Positions 39,760 to 50,544 of a stretch of DNA of 64,000 nt are shown here, in pieces. The stretch spans positions 3,514,881-3,578,880 of the forward strand of contig VXAI01000021.1 in NCBI GenBank assembly GCA_013399305.1, in the 5' to 3' direction. The number at the start of each line of letters is the position of its first letter. Positions within the stretch are counted from its first letter, which is position 1. The notes beneath the pieces are model-generated. The model saw nothing but the letters and a program-made list of their open reading frames with translations, was not told where the DNA came from and did not search any database. The stretch comes from Rostratula benghalensis. Taxonomy: Eukaryota > Chordata > Aves > Charadriiformes > Rostratulidae. The translations under genes and the position numbers were made by a program.

Positions 39760-39938
39760 GCTGTTCATACAGGCATGCGGGCCTATATTTATAATAAGAA
39801 TTCTGTTATTGGCTCTCAGGCAGAGCATTCAGGGATGCGGACGTACTACTTCAGTGCAGATACCCAGGAGGATATGAATGGCTGGATCCGGGCTATGAAT
39901 CAAGCTGCTCTTATGCAAACACGCTCTTCACTGAAGAG
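39760..39938 (+). CDS. PLEKHA7: PLEKHA7 exon (window exon 6): C-terminal half of the PH domain
   Basis: The exon is 179 bases, phase 0 to phase 2, 59 codons plus two bases. It starts AVHTGMRAYIYNKNSVIGSQ, continues AEHSGMRTYYFSADTQEDMN, and ends GWIRAMNQAALMQTRSSLK plus AG. The last part is the PH-domain C-terminal helix with its invariant Trp (in NGWIRAM). SSLKR closes in the next exon and leads to the region that in mammals contributes to p120-catenin binding. The donor is GC, not GT: AG|gcaagt at 39939. Only this junction keeps the frame and gives the expected SLKR followed by E..KV.QQAVPQ. Confidence 0.95.
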
Positions 39939-39944
39939 GCAAGT
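39937..39944 (+). promoter_or_regulatory. Non-canonical GC splice donor
   Basis: The sequence AG|GCAAGT is the exact consensus of the rare GC-AG class of U2 introns. The nearest GT (39943) would give phase 0 and a stop at the third codon of the next exon, so it is excluded. Confidence 0.88.
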
Positions 39945-41949
39945 TCAATACCTGAACTGTTGACATCCAAGATTTCATTTAATATATTTTTCATACATAT
40001 ATTTATATATATTTATAAATCTGATTGGTCGTGATTTCTGATAGTGATATATACAAATGTGTGCCGTTGCACTCATTTCTATTTTAAATTCTTTTGAATT
40101 TGAATTTTGATTTTGCTGTTGCAAATCAGTTTACTAACATTGATTAGGAAAACCTTACTTGTGCCTATACGCAAATTGTGTGTCCACATTTAAGGATGTG
40201 GATTAATTTCTGTATATATATACAGTTCTTTATGGAATTTCACTTAAAAATTTACAGGTTTTGTGAGCAAATTCGTACACCTGCAACAGCCAGCTGGCAG
40301 CCCCAAGGAGAGAAAAATAAAAGGGAAAAGAAGAGTAATGAGTTGTTTCAAATGAGTGTTTAGAAGTAGGATTAAAATGCTGTTAAGAGGGAAAAGAATG
40401 TTAAAGATGGGTAAATCATAAGTACATAGAGTTACAGATATTAACTAATTTATGCAAATATTAACCTCTTTTTTTTACTTACTTTGGTGGCCTTTAATAC
40501 TTAGAAAAGCTTTTTATGTTCTTTCAGTGTACAAAAAAGGCACTGTGACAAAAGGAGGATGTCTTTTGTCCCATTGTTCTTAATTAGTGCTAGAGGCAAG
40601 TGAATTTAGCTGTGCCTTCAGGTGCTTCCAGTTTTTCCCTTTTCTTAAAATTGAGATAGCCCTCTTAATGTTTTAACTTGGGAAATGTGGCTCTTTCCCT
40701 ACAACTCCTTGTCACAGAAGACTCTGTACTGTAAGACAACCCTGCTTTTAACCCTTGGGGCTGAAAGGATTAAAATGTCATGGTGTAGTTTCTCACTACT
40801 GCTTGCTTTTGGCAAATCAAATACAAGTGAAGGATCAAGATCTCTTCCAGACTTTTGCATGCTACGTGATTTTGCGTTAAGATTTTCTGGATTTAATTTA
40901 AGTTAACACTTAAATGGTTTAACATGTAACCTGTTATTTGTTTTTTCTGTATAAGGATAGGAATAATTGAAAGAGAACTTGGGGAAGTCTGGCATGTTAG
41001 ATGCATTGATCGAGTGTCCTTTCTTGTAGTAGACTCTGCATTTTTGAGACACCAAGTAGACTGAAGTAAAAACAATTGTTTCATGGCACTTACTCAGAAT
41101 TCATCTTTCATAAAGCTTTAAAGAAGCTGAACTTAGTCTCAGAGAAGATGAGGTGCTACTTCAATGATACTTCATGGATTGTAAGAGAAAAAAAATGTTG
41201 AGCAACTTACATAAGGAGATGAAGAAAATTGCAAATGAAGTATGTTATGGGTCAAAGCAATATTGAACTTCTTACATCCTTAGACATTTTATCATGTGTT
41301 GTAAGTTTAATGTCAGGACTTCTGGAATGGAATTTTTGGAATATTGAAACAATAAGGTAAATAAGGAAACTATTGTGCATCACAGCATGAATTAGGAGCA
41401 ATGGAGGTTAGTGGTTTTTGTTCAGTTTTTGGTGGGTTTTTTTTTCAGGAATAGCCCCCAGGTTAGAAATTCCCATGACAGTTATAGTACTGACTCAAAT
41501 GTACGTATTGTTCTGTCCTCTTGGCCAGAAATGATTAGGGCCCTAAGGCATCTACAAAAATATGAAAGGCTTTTTTGATTTTCAAATGAGCAGTTGGCAG
41601 CTTGGGTTTAGTTTTTTGGCTTTCACTGTTTTCCAGAATAGGAAGACTTTCTTTTTTACATTTGTTCATAAGTAATATTGCACAAGTAGAATGCTTCTTT
41701 CAGAGAGTATTTTTACTTTCAGTCATTTTTACAGATGCATATAAATTATTTCTGCTTCCTTGATGATGGTACTTTTGCCTAACTACTAGGATAACAACTA
41801 AGTTTTCCTGCACATATTTATCTAAATGCACTTCTGTCAAATTTATCACAGCCTGGAGAAGGTGCTTTTGTGGGTATCCTTTCTGAAATAGTAGCATCAG
41901 CTTTTCATAATTATGCAGTGTTCATTATTGACATGTATTTTCTTTTCAG
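39939..41949 (+). other. Intron 6 (2.0 kb), GC-AG type
   Basis: It begins gcaagt and ends ttttcag. AT-rich, with no recognised repeat longer than a T run. Nothing else was seen. Confidence 0.85.
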
Positions 41950-42435
41950 AGAAAATGAAAAAGTGGATCAGCAAGCTGTTCCCCAAGTCAATCATGTGGA
42001 TGCCTGTAAAGAGCGTGTGAAGGCAGAGATTGCAGATACAAAAGAAAATTATCAAAAATCAAGTGAAATGCTTGGATATGATAAGCGTGAAGAGAGAAGA
42101 AGAGAAAAAGAGGAGGAGGAGCGTTATATCCATCGAAAAGAAACCCTGGAATCTAAGAAGGGAAAGGCTAAACATGCGTTAACAGAAGCCGATTCATTAT
42201 TTCCAGACTTAACGAATACATTGCGGTCCCAAGTAGCTCAACCTCAGCCAGCTGACAAGAATGGAACGCTTCCTAGTTCATTAAGTATGAGCAGTGGCCT
42301 AGTGGAGCAGAATGGTACCAGCTCATATAAAAGGGGGTTTGTTCCCAGAACAAATCCAGATAAACAGATTCAAAGAAAAAGTAACATGGCTCAAGTGGAG
42401 CACTGGGTAAAAGTCCAAAAAGGAGATACAAAAAG
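41950..42435 (+). CDS. PLEKHA7: PLEKHA7 exon (window exon 7): charged linker after the PH domain
   Basis: The exon is 486 bases, phase 2 to phase 2: one base completing Arg, 161 codons, and two more bases, between ttttcag and gttagt. It opens ENEKVDQQAVPQVNHVDACK, which matches mammalian PLEKHA7. About residues 40-70 of the exon are a strongly charged K/E/R block (DKREERRREKEEEERY), probably helical. Then come acidic and polar parts, QNGTSSYKRGFVPRTNPDKQ and RKSNMAQVEHWVKVQKGD, again close to the mammalian protein. From memory, mammalian PLEKHA7 has a Cys/His-containing stretch where this copy has the K/E/R block. Confidence 0.93.
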
Positions 42436-45400
42436 GTTAGTAGTGGGCCCATCTTTAAATAGCCTGCAAAATGTAATTTTCTTAAATTAAAGGAAAATAC
42501 ATACTAGTAGTATGTTTAGTACAAATCAGAATTATATTTCACAGACACAATGTATAACAAAACTTACTTTCTCCTCCAGTGCAGAATGGTGTTTTTCAGA
42601 TGTTTACTTCATGGGAAAGTCAATACAGGGATTGGCAAATCAAATCCCTTTAATGTTGTTGCTACATTGCAAATAGAGAAAGTGAGATTAGAGTGCTTTT
42701 GGGTTTAGTCTTTCTTTCTTTTTTTTTTTTTTTTAACTGTCTTTAATTGCTGTGCATGCTTAAAACTTTGTAAAATTTGTAAAAGTTGAATAGCCAGAAA
42801 GTTAAGTCCAGCCCTCAGGAAACAACTACACAATACATATAATAGATAATTATTTGTTTTCTGCTTAAGAACAATGATTATTTTTTTCTCCCTTCTGTTA
42901 CTGTTTCAAATATCCTCTATATCAGATCACTGCACTGAAAGTCACAGTCCATGCATCCCATATTGAAAGGTGTTTGTATACTTATTTAGTTAATGAGGAG
43001 GTACTAGGGTGTTCCCATGGTCTCCACGATTCTCTTTTCCCTTTTCAGTCCCTGAAAATTATATAAATTGTACCAAGAGATAGAATGCATGCTGGAATGC
43101 TTTTGTAGTTTGAAAATCTTGTAATTGCTTTACTTTCAAAGTGTGTGCTCAGATTAGGTACTGGTTGAAAAAAAATATGTCACTGTGTGTCAAGTGGCAG
43201 GATTGACAGTTGGGCTCTATGCTTCATGTGAGGAAGCTTACTGAATTAGTACCTTTAAAATTTGCTAAAATATAATATAGGACAATGGGAGACATTAGCA
43301 TGTGGCTCTTAGGAGGGAGACAACATTTTGGGCATTTTAAAATGCTTATTGAAGCTAACGTGTAATTTGGATCCAGTAAGAAATAAGGCTTCCTAATTCT
43401 GTTTGGAAGTCCATTCTTTTAATCTCTTATCTTTGGAATTATCCTTAAAGAACCTTTGTATTTTTTTAATTTTATTTAACGTTCTTCTAGACTGCTAGAG
43501 TCAGTTTACTTGCATCTTTTTTGCTTGCATATGAATCAATGCTTCCAGAGACAGTAAGTCTTTAATGAAAAAAATACTTGTTGTGTTAGTTCTTCTTACT
43601 TGCACAGGTGTATTAGTCTAAAATAAATTAAACTATTCAAGTAATTAGCCAGTGCTTAAGAAAACTTCTGTTGATGTTTTTCACATCAAAGATATTGCCA
43701 ATGAACAGGTTTGACTGATAGTTAAATAAGTACTGTTTTCTTCCTTGTTAACCTTTCCAGTAAATCAGCTTTAGGTGTGTATCAGGATTAGTGTTAAGAT
43801 AGTGCTGTTTCAAGTGCCAGCATTTGTTCTAGACAAGAACAGGAACCATAGTGGAGCCATTAGGTATTCAGGGAATCTTTGCAAAAGTTGACTGCAGTGA
43901 TGTGACCAAAATCTAACTTTATATAAATATATAGTAATTTACCTTTTACCTTAAGAACTTTCTTTATGGTCTATTTTAGTTCACTTGACCTTGTTTTTTT
44001 TGTCTTTCCCTGACAAATGCCATTATATTCTCTGTGTTCAGAATAAATTGCATGTTACCTTCCCAAAGATTAATGTATTGATTTTTTTTTTTTAATGGCA
44101 CTTTTTCTCAACATGCTTAGGTTGTTTCAGTGCACATAACTTGTTAGTTGTCAAACATCTTCTTGATTTCAGGATATAGAAATTTAAGATAGAGATGATA
44201 GTTTGATTGACATCCCATTTTGATTTTAGTAAGTATGAGTGGACCACTTCATTTCTTTGTGCTCCATGTTTACTGTTATTTCATCTAAAATGGTACAAAT
44301 AAAGAAACTCTGAGGATTTAGAAGCCTTTACAGTTTTTGAACACAGGATGAGTACAGTTTTATTTATTTCCTGGCTCAGGTGTATAAAGATGCAATTGCT
44401 TGCCAGCAACTTGATGTAGCAAGAAAGACTCTTTCAGCTAGAGTCTTCAAGCAAATACAGCAGTTGTTTGTATAATTATTTGCAGGAATTGCACCTTTGA
44501 GATAGATAGTTAGCTCTTTCAAATAGATATTTTACTTTTCCTTTTTATGAAGCACTCAGAACTGTTTACTAACTAGTAAATGTTAGCTGTCAACTTCGGA
44601 GATTCATCTCTCTTAGGCAATGAACTGATAGCTGTGCTACAGTTACGTCCAATGGAGTCTTCTATCACCACCCTGTTCTCAGCAAAGAATAATACCTGCT
44701 TTAGTACGGTTCATGACAGTTTTAGAGAAGTCTAGAGAACTGGAAGTAGGTTTGAAAGAAGACTTTCAGCAGATTTTTGGTTTAAGTAATTAAAGGTCAG
44801 GACCATCAAACAGCAGCTGTCCAGAAATTATTAGTTTTTGATCTGATTCCAATGCCTGGATAGACATAGAGACTCTTTACAGTTATGCATTCACTATTTT
44901 TAACAGTTTATTTGCAAAAAAAAACCCCAAAGGTAAATCTGATAAATGTAAGCTTAGTATTTCTCAACTAAATGCAGTTCATATTGAGGAATTTCCTTCC
45001 TTGCAAATACAGTGTTAAATATTTCTTGTTATGCAGAACTTTCCATTCCTTCTTGGTTTGTTTAAAGAGGAAACATGACTTGTCTTTGTTAGCTTCTCTG
45101 CCTTCCCATGAATGGGCAGAGGGTTTCTAACAATTGTGTTTGCTTTCTTCTGAACGTTTATCTTCTCTCTTTGCAAAATCTTCTGTGTGGTTGCTTCCCA
45201 GTGCAGATCCTGATAGATTTTTGTGGCAGATAAACATATCGTATGGCCTCAGGCCATTTTTTCACTCTTCAGTGTCTGCTTTCCTTTTAATATTCTTTCT
45301 AGTTCATCATTCAAGAGAGAGATATTCTAAGACCAGTGCCTTTTGCTGATTTTTACTCATGATCCCTGAGAAAGCAATTGTCCACAATCTGTTGTGTACT

Positions 45401-47555
45401 AACTTGAGTCATTTGGGACATTGTTCCTTTCCTGTTACAGAAATTGATACGTTTTCCTAGATGCCTATTTTTATATAATGCAAATGAGTTTGAGAGGTCT
45501 GAAACCTTGTGTGGTATAGATGTCACCTGCTTAAGGCCTGTCATTGTAGCTGGAGTTTTTCTCCCTACTTCAGTTACTAAGAAATTGCAACTGGCATGTA
45601 GGCAGGTAGTTGCCTCTAAAAGTTCAGCCTTAAATGTGACTTTCTCTGGGCAAAGTAATGCACATGAAACTTTGTTCTTGATTCCCGCAGGCTGAAGTGT
45701 TGCTGAAGCTGGAACTTCCCAGTCTTTGTTTTCAGACTGCTTTTGCTCCTAAAGTTGCTAGCCCTGAAGACTTCATTGGCTACCAGAAATTCCTGCTGCT
45801 GTCAATAGTTTACCCTTTCATGTCCAATTAGAAAATAACATACACAGGTGGTTTGCAACATTCAGTAGTTTGCTGGTGCCTTCACAAGGATTCCACTCGG
45901 TTGGAGTGCAGGAACGCTCAAGCCCCTTTCTCCTCTTTTCCACAGATAAATCACCACAAGGATCTACTCTGGCTTCATGCCTGTCTCAGATGTCTTTTTG
46001 AAGCATCTCCTGCTCCAAGCTTTTTAATTTCTATCTAGAGAAAAAACGTTTCTACCAACCACTTCGATTTTCATGTGGAAAGAATTTGCAGTACAGTACA
46101 GAACATACAGAGTACAGTACACATGATGTATTGGGCTAGACAAAAGAGGTTACTTAACTACTAAATGCTGATCTTTGAGTTGCCTTTGTTCATATTACAT
46201 AAATGCTTTAACCTTCATCATAAAATGTGAGGTAACATCACGGTTCCGTGTTATGAGAGAGCAGAGCTCTTTAGAGATTTGTAACCCTCCATGCAGCACG
46301 GGGTAGTTATTCTGCTTTCTGACATGAGGAATTATGTGTCCTTTCAAGAGCTTATTTCAAGACAGCCCAAGTGTCAAGTCTGGAAAGCAGAAATAGATGG
46401 AGGCAAGTACTGAACAGCAATAACAATTGGCAACAATGATTTTTCCTCTGCTTCTGTTCTTCCAAGCTGAACAAAAGTGTTCCTTTCCATCCTGCCCTTT
46501 CTTTCATGTGAAATTCCTGCAGTTCTCATGCTATCAGCCTTCTCTGTCATGCAGAGAGTGGAGACAACCGAGTGGAGTGATGAAATGTGCTCGAAGTTCT
46601 TAATTTGTGGGAGGTTTTGGTTTTTTATTTATTTATTTTGTGTGTTGTTGTGCTGTAGCAAGTCTAACAGGATGGGTTTCTTTTTGGAGATCCTGAAGAA
46701 ATGGGTGAATGACTGCAAGCAAGAAACCCTTGGATATTTAATTGGAAAATCAGAAATTTGAGAGGCAGGTCTAATTATGCAGCATGAAGCTACAAAACGA
46801 TTTTGACTTCAAAGTAGGAGAGAGAACTAACTACACTTTGTCAAAGCTTTTGCCAATTCTGTCTACTCTCTACTAAAAATGTTCATTTCTAGAGTTTAAG
46901 TATACTGTAGATGTGGTACTAAAACCAGGATGCAGTACCTCCTTCTATAGTCTAGCTTGTCCAATGAGTATTGGTGAAAGTAAATTATAGAGACCTGGGG
47001 ACTTTGAGAAGTTTCTCAATTTTTGTTCATGAGAATGAAATAAAAGAAAAGGTATCTGAGATACTCATTCTGTGATTTGTGAGATTTCATCTTGTACTTT
47101 AAGGTAATTTTTTATAATGGGCATGCTTTTGTTGTTCGTAAACTGCACCACCTAGTGGTGAGTAATCTTTCAGTGTAAAGAAACTTTTAATTTGCAGATT
47201 TTCTCTTAATACATAAAAATAATTCCTTTCTTTGTGTTTTCAACATTCTTTTTCGTTGGAGTACATAATGCTGCTGTCCCATAAGTTTATTTCTAGTAGG
47301 TCATCCTAGGTTAGACACTAAATTAAAAACTCGTATTTATACTCTTTGTGTGAATACAATATTAAGTCTTTGTGCAGGGTAGATTTCATTAATATTATTT
47401 TGTTAATATTGCTGTTAATTCTTTTAAAATGGCTCTCATATGTTGTGTCTTGTAGTGCCTATTTTGGTGTCAGTAGAGATTATTTTCTTTTATCAGTCAC
47501 TCCCACACACCACGATATGCTAAAATTTACCTTCTTTTTTCCCCTTCCTTTACAG
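42436..47555 (+). other. Intron 7 (5.1 kb)
   Basis: It begins gttagt and ends tacag. It contains T runs near 42720-42735 and 44080-44092 and a short repeat of agtacagtac at 46090-46122. No CR1 copy and no exon were recognised, so it is unusually free of repeats for its length. Confidence 0.75.
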
Positions 47556-48075
47556 CCTTGCTTCTGATCAGACTCTTCCACGTCAGGGTCCCAATCCACC
47601 TTTTCCTGAAAACTATCACACTTTGCCAAAGAATACCAGGCAGCCTTCAGGGAGCTCACCACCACCACCAAACCGCAATTTACCGAGTGATTACAAATAT
47701 GCACAAGACCGCATTAGCCACTTGAAAATGTCCCGGGAAGAAAGGAAAGCAAACAAGGATGGAACTGTTTGGCAGCTATATGAGTGGCAGCAGAGACAGC
47801 AATTTAAACATGGCAGTCCCACTGCCCCACTTTATGTAGGTTCTTCAGACTTTATTGATCGTGGTAAGTCAAAAAGCTCATTAGATGTTCCACGATCAAT
47901 ATCTGTTCCACCCTCTCCATCTGATATTCCTCCACCTGGACCTCCAAAAAACTTTCCCCCAAGGAGACCACATACTCCTGCAGAAAGGCTTACAGTTAAA
48001 CCATCTGATGAGAGGCAGACTGTAGATGTTCCTTTTGCTGGATCACCCAGGAAGATACGAAACCATGCTTTGAAG
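47556..48075 (+). CDS. PLEKHA7: PLEKHA7 exon (window exon 8): conserved GTVWQLYEWQQRQQF motif and proline-rich region
   Basis: The exon is 520 bases, phase 2 to phase 0, between tacag and gtttgt. It completes a Ser codon, then reads LASDQTLPRQGPNPPFPENY and HTLPKNTRQPSGSSPPPP. NLPSDYKYAQDR.SHLKMS and DGTVWQLYEWQQRQQF follow; the latter is a signature of the PLEKHA4-7 family. The last third is rich in Pro, with SVPPSPSDIPPPGPPKNFPP and RRPHTPAERLTVKP, offering several PxxP sites for SH3 or WW partners. It is the largest exon here. Confidence 0.96.
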
Positions 48076-49958
48076 GTTTGTATACAGTATAACTGATTTC
48101 AGACTATTCTTCATGGGGTGTCATACATTGATAATTTTAGTCATTTTCATTGCATCCTTCCTTGTGTATGAAATATGATGCAAGTTGTAAAAGTTAATAC
48201 AGTGAATAATTTTCTCCTAAAACTCTTACGGTTTTGATCATTTTAGATTTATGAATTTTTGTTGGTTAGGAAAGGAAAATGGGTGGAACATCACATTCAT
48301 TTGGAATATTTTTATTTAAAAACTGGAAGGCATATGTTTATAAAATATACAAATTGTAGTATTTTAATGTATTGATTAAGTAGGCAAGAATATAAAACTC
48401 ACCAGAATGAACTCTTCCTTGATGATTTATTTATGACTGTAGTCTTCAGTGTTTGCTGTGTTTGCATTCTCTAGATGTTTTGCTGTTGTAGTTAGTCTTA
48501 CAACTGCTTAAGTTTTTAGTTATGCCTAAAAACATGATAGTTTTTCATGCACTTCACAGTTTTAAGCACTTTGCAGAGTCATTATCATTGGGCTATCCAA
48601 AATCAAACAGCATTAGTTCGAAACTTTAACTTGCTGCAGAATTTCGGTGTGTTTTTTTTGTAGGGCTCTGGTGTACCCTCTTAACCAGAGGTGACAGAGG
48701 TTTCCAGAGCTTTCCTTATTCAGTACTCCACATGGCTCTTCTTGCTTAAGGCAATTAGGGATATTCAGGATAGAATCAGTGTAGAATTTACTTGTTTTGG
48801 TAGCTCTTACACTGTAATAAGTGGAAATGAAAGCCTCTGTATTCACCTAATTCTTTGATCTCAGCTGTGAGCTCTGATGGGGAAAGTATTTGCAAAGGAA
48901 GAGACTTGTAAATTCCAATACCCAGTGTGGGTTCGGGACCATGACTTCAGGTTGCGTGCCAGCTTCCTGCACAGTTTAGAGTTTTTTCTTGGTGCATGTG
49001 CAAATGAATGCACAGCAGTCTTTTCCCTTCCTGTGCAATGTAGCTGCATAAATTTTACTCATAAAATAAAACTCTTTTTATGTCATACTGGTTTTACCAA
49101 CATAGGGAAACATGGTTTTCCTCATCTGTAAAACTTTTCCGTGAAATTTCTGTAGATGTTTCTAGAGAAAAATGCATATGTTTTCATATGAAAGCACACA
49201 GCATCATTTTACATTCAAATGTAATTTCTACAGAAACCTGTAATACTCCACCCTCCCTGGAATGCTTTATTAAATTCCATCCAGTTACATGTAAAAAGCA
49301 GAACAAAACAGCATTCAGTGAAATTCAGAGACAGGAATAAAAATAGATCATGAGACATTTAGTCTGCCTCAAAGAAAGCTGTACAAGTTCGGCAATAAGA
49401 GAAAGATGAAAGAAGGGATATGCAGTCGGGTTTAATATTATAGGCAGAAAGGGGCATATCAAATATGTTTGTTTAAAAAAAAGCAGTATTAATGGAACCC
49501 ATTGCCACAAGGTGTCACTCATGTCAGTAGCTTACTGTTCCCGGGCTAAAAGAGGGTATTCACAGTTGTTACTGTATGAATGCAAGTCTGCTGTTGGAGG
49601 GCATAATTCAACCTGCCTTTCTCTGGGAGACATTAGGTGGGGGGGAAATTTATGATTTTTTTTATTTTTTTATTGGCTGGAAGCCACTATGCATGTTCTG
49701 CTGAAGCATCCTGTGCTGCCAAAATCTGCTGATCTGGCCAGCATCACAGGTGCTAAATTTGCATTTGTTCATTTGTAAGTTTTACTTAATCATCAAAGGA
49801 TCTGGCTGGCCCACGAGTGTCACCCTGATCTAAGTATGCCATGAATTAAAAGTACGAAATTTGTGGCAGAGGTGTGTATCTTCTGAATTTTCCCTCAAGT
49901 ACAACATACCTCTCCCTTGAGATGATCCCAAGAATTCTATGTCTGTGGCTTCTTACAG
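48076..49958 (+). other. Intron 8 (1.9 kb)
   Basis: It begins gtttgt and ends ttacag. No repeat was recognised. The part from about 49700 to 49830 contains the octamer atttgcat (49758-49765) in a non-repetitive context and could be a conserved element, but nothing proves this. Confidence 0.7.
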
Positions 49959-50045
49959 AACTCGGCTCACATGGATCGGCGCTCTATGCCTGCTATGGGC
50001 TACATGACACACACTGTTAGCGCACCCAGTTTGCATGGCAAGTCG
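49959..50045 (+). CDS. PLEKHA7: PLEKHA7 exon (window exon 9): SMPAMGYMTHTVSAPSLHGK linker
   Basis: The exon is 87 bases, 29 codons, phase 0 at both ends, between ttacag and gtaagt. It reads NSAHMDRRSMPAMG followed by YMTHTVSAPSLHGKS. This is close to the mammalian protein (DRRSMP.MGYMTHTVSAPSLHGKS). It contains DRRS and SAPS contexts that could be phosphorylated and bind 14-3-3, which is inference. From here to the end of the window all introns are phase 0. Confidence 0.96.
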
Positions 50046-50424
50046 GTAAGTTGAGAGAGCAGTTACTTTTCCTTTTGTGTCATCGTAGTATTGTAGTTCA
50101 GTTTTAAAATCCTGCTCATTCCATAGTAGTTGTATTTTTTAGTAGTTAAAACATAAGTAACGTGAATGAGAACTCGGTTTTAACTAGCTCCCAGTGAAAC
50201 CAGTAGGAATTTTGCTGCTATCGGCAACGTGAACAGGGGTGAGCTGTCTGTTATTGCAGGATTCAACTTTTATTGTGTTTATTTGACCAAACGCACAGTT
50301 AATGAAATAATTGCTTAATTGTGTAAAGTAACTGCTTTCTGGGCACGAGGTGAAAAATATAATTACAGTTACTCTCCCTGAAGACTGCTAATTTCCTCTT
50401 TACAATGTGTCTAAATACCTGCAG
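50046..50424 (+). other. Intron 9 (379 bases)
   Basis: It begins gtaagt and ends ctgcag. Short intron before the candidate cassette exon; nothing else was seen in it. Confidence 0.8.
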
Positions 50425-50544
50425 CCTGAAGAGCTAACATTGCTTCTCATTCGATTAAGGAGACATCAGGCTAAGTTGGCTAGTATACGAAATTACACAA
50501 TCGCACAATTACTGCAGCACTTGCCAACTAATTCCACCTACCAG
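50425..50544 (+). CDS. PLEKHA7: PLEKHA7 candidate cassette exon (window exon 10): PEELTLLLIRLRRHQ coiled-coil segment
   Basis: The exon is 120 bases, 40 codons, phase 0 at both ends, between ctgcag and gtcagc. It begins PEELTLLLIRLRRHQAKLAS and continues IRNYTIAQLLQHLPTNSTYQ. The opening is shared with the long isoforms of PLEKHA5 (PEELTLLLIKLRRQQ) and related family members, so the exon is very likely real. The short PLEKHA7 form I remember goes directly from HGKS to ADDTY, so this exon is probably alternatively spliced. The sequence is helical and adds to the coiled coil. Confidence 0.88.

Noticed and set aside
39943..39948. GT donor (gttcaa) in place of the GC donor
   Set aside because: It fits the donor consensus poorly and puts a TGA three codons into the next exon, whereas the GC donor keeps the conserved protein sequence.
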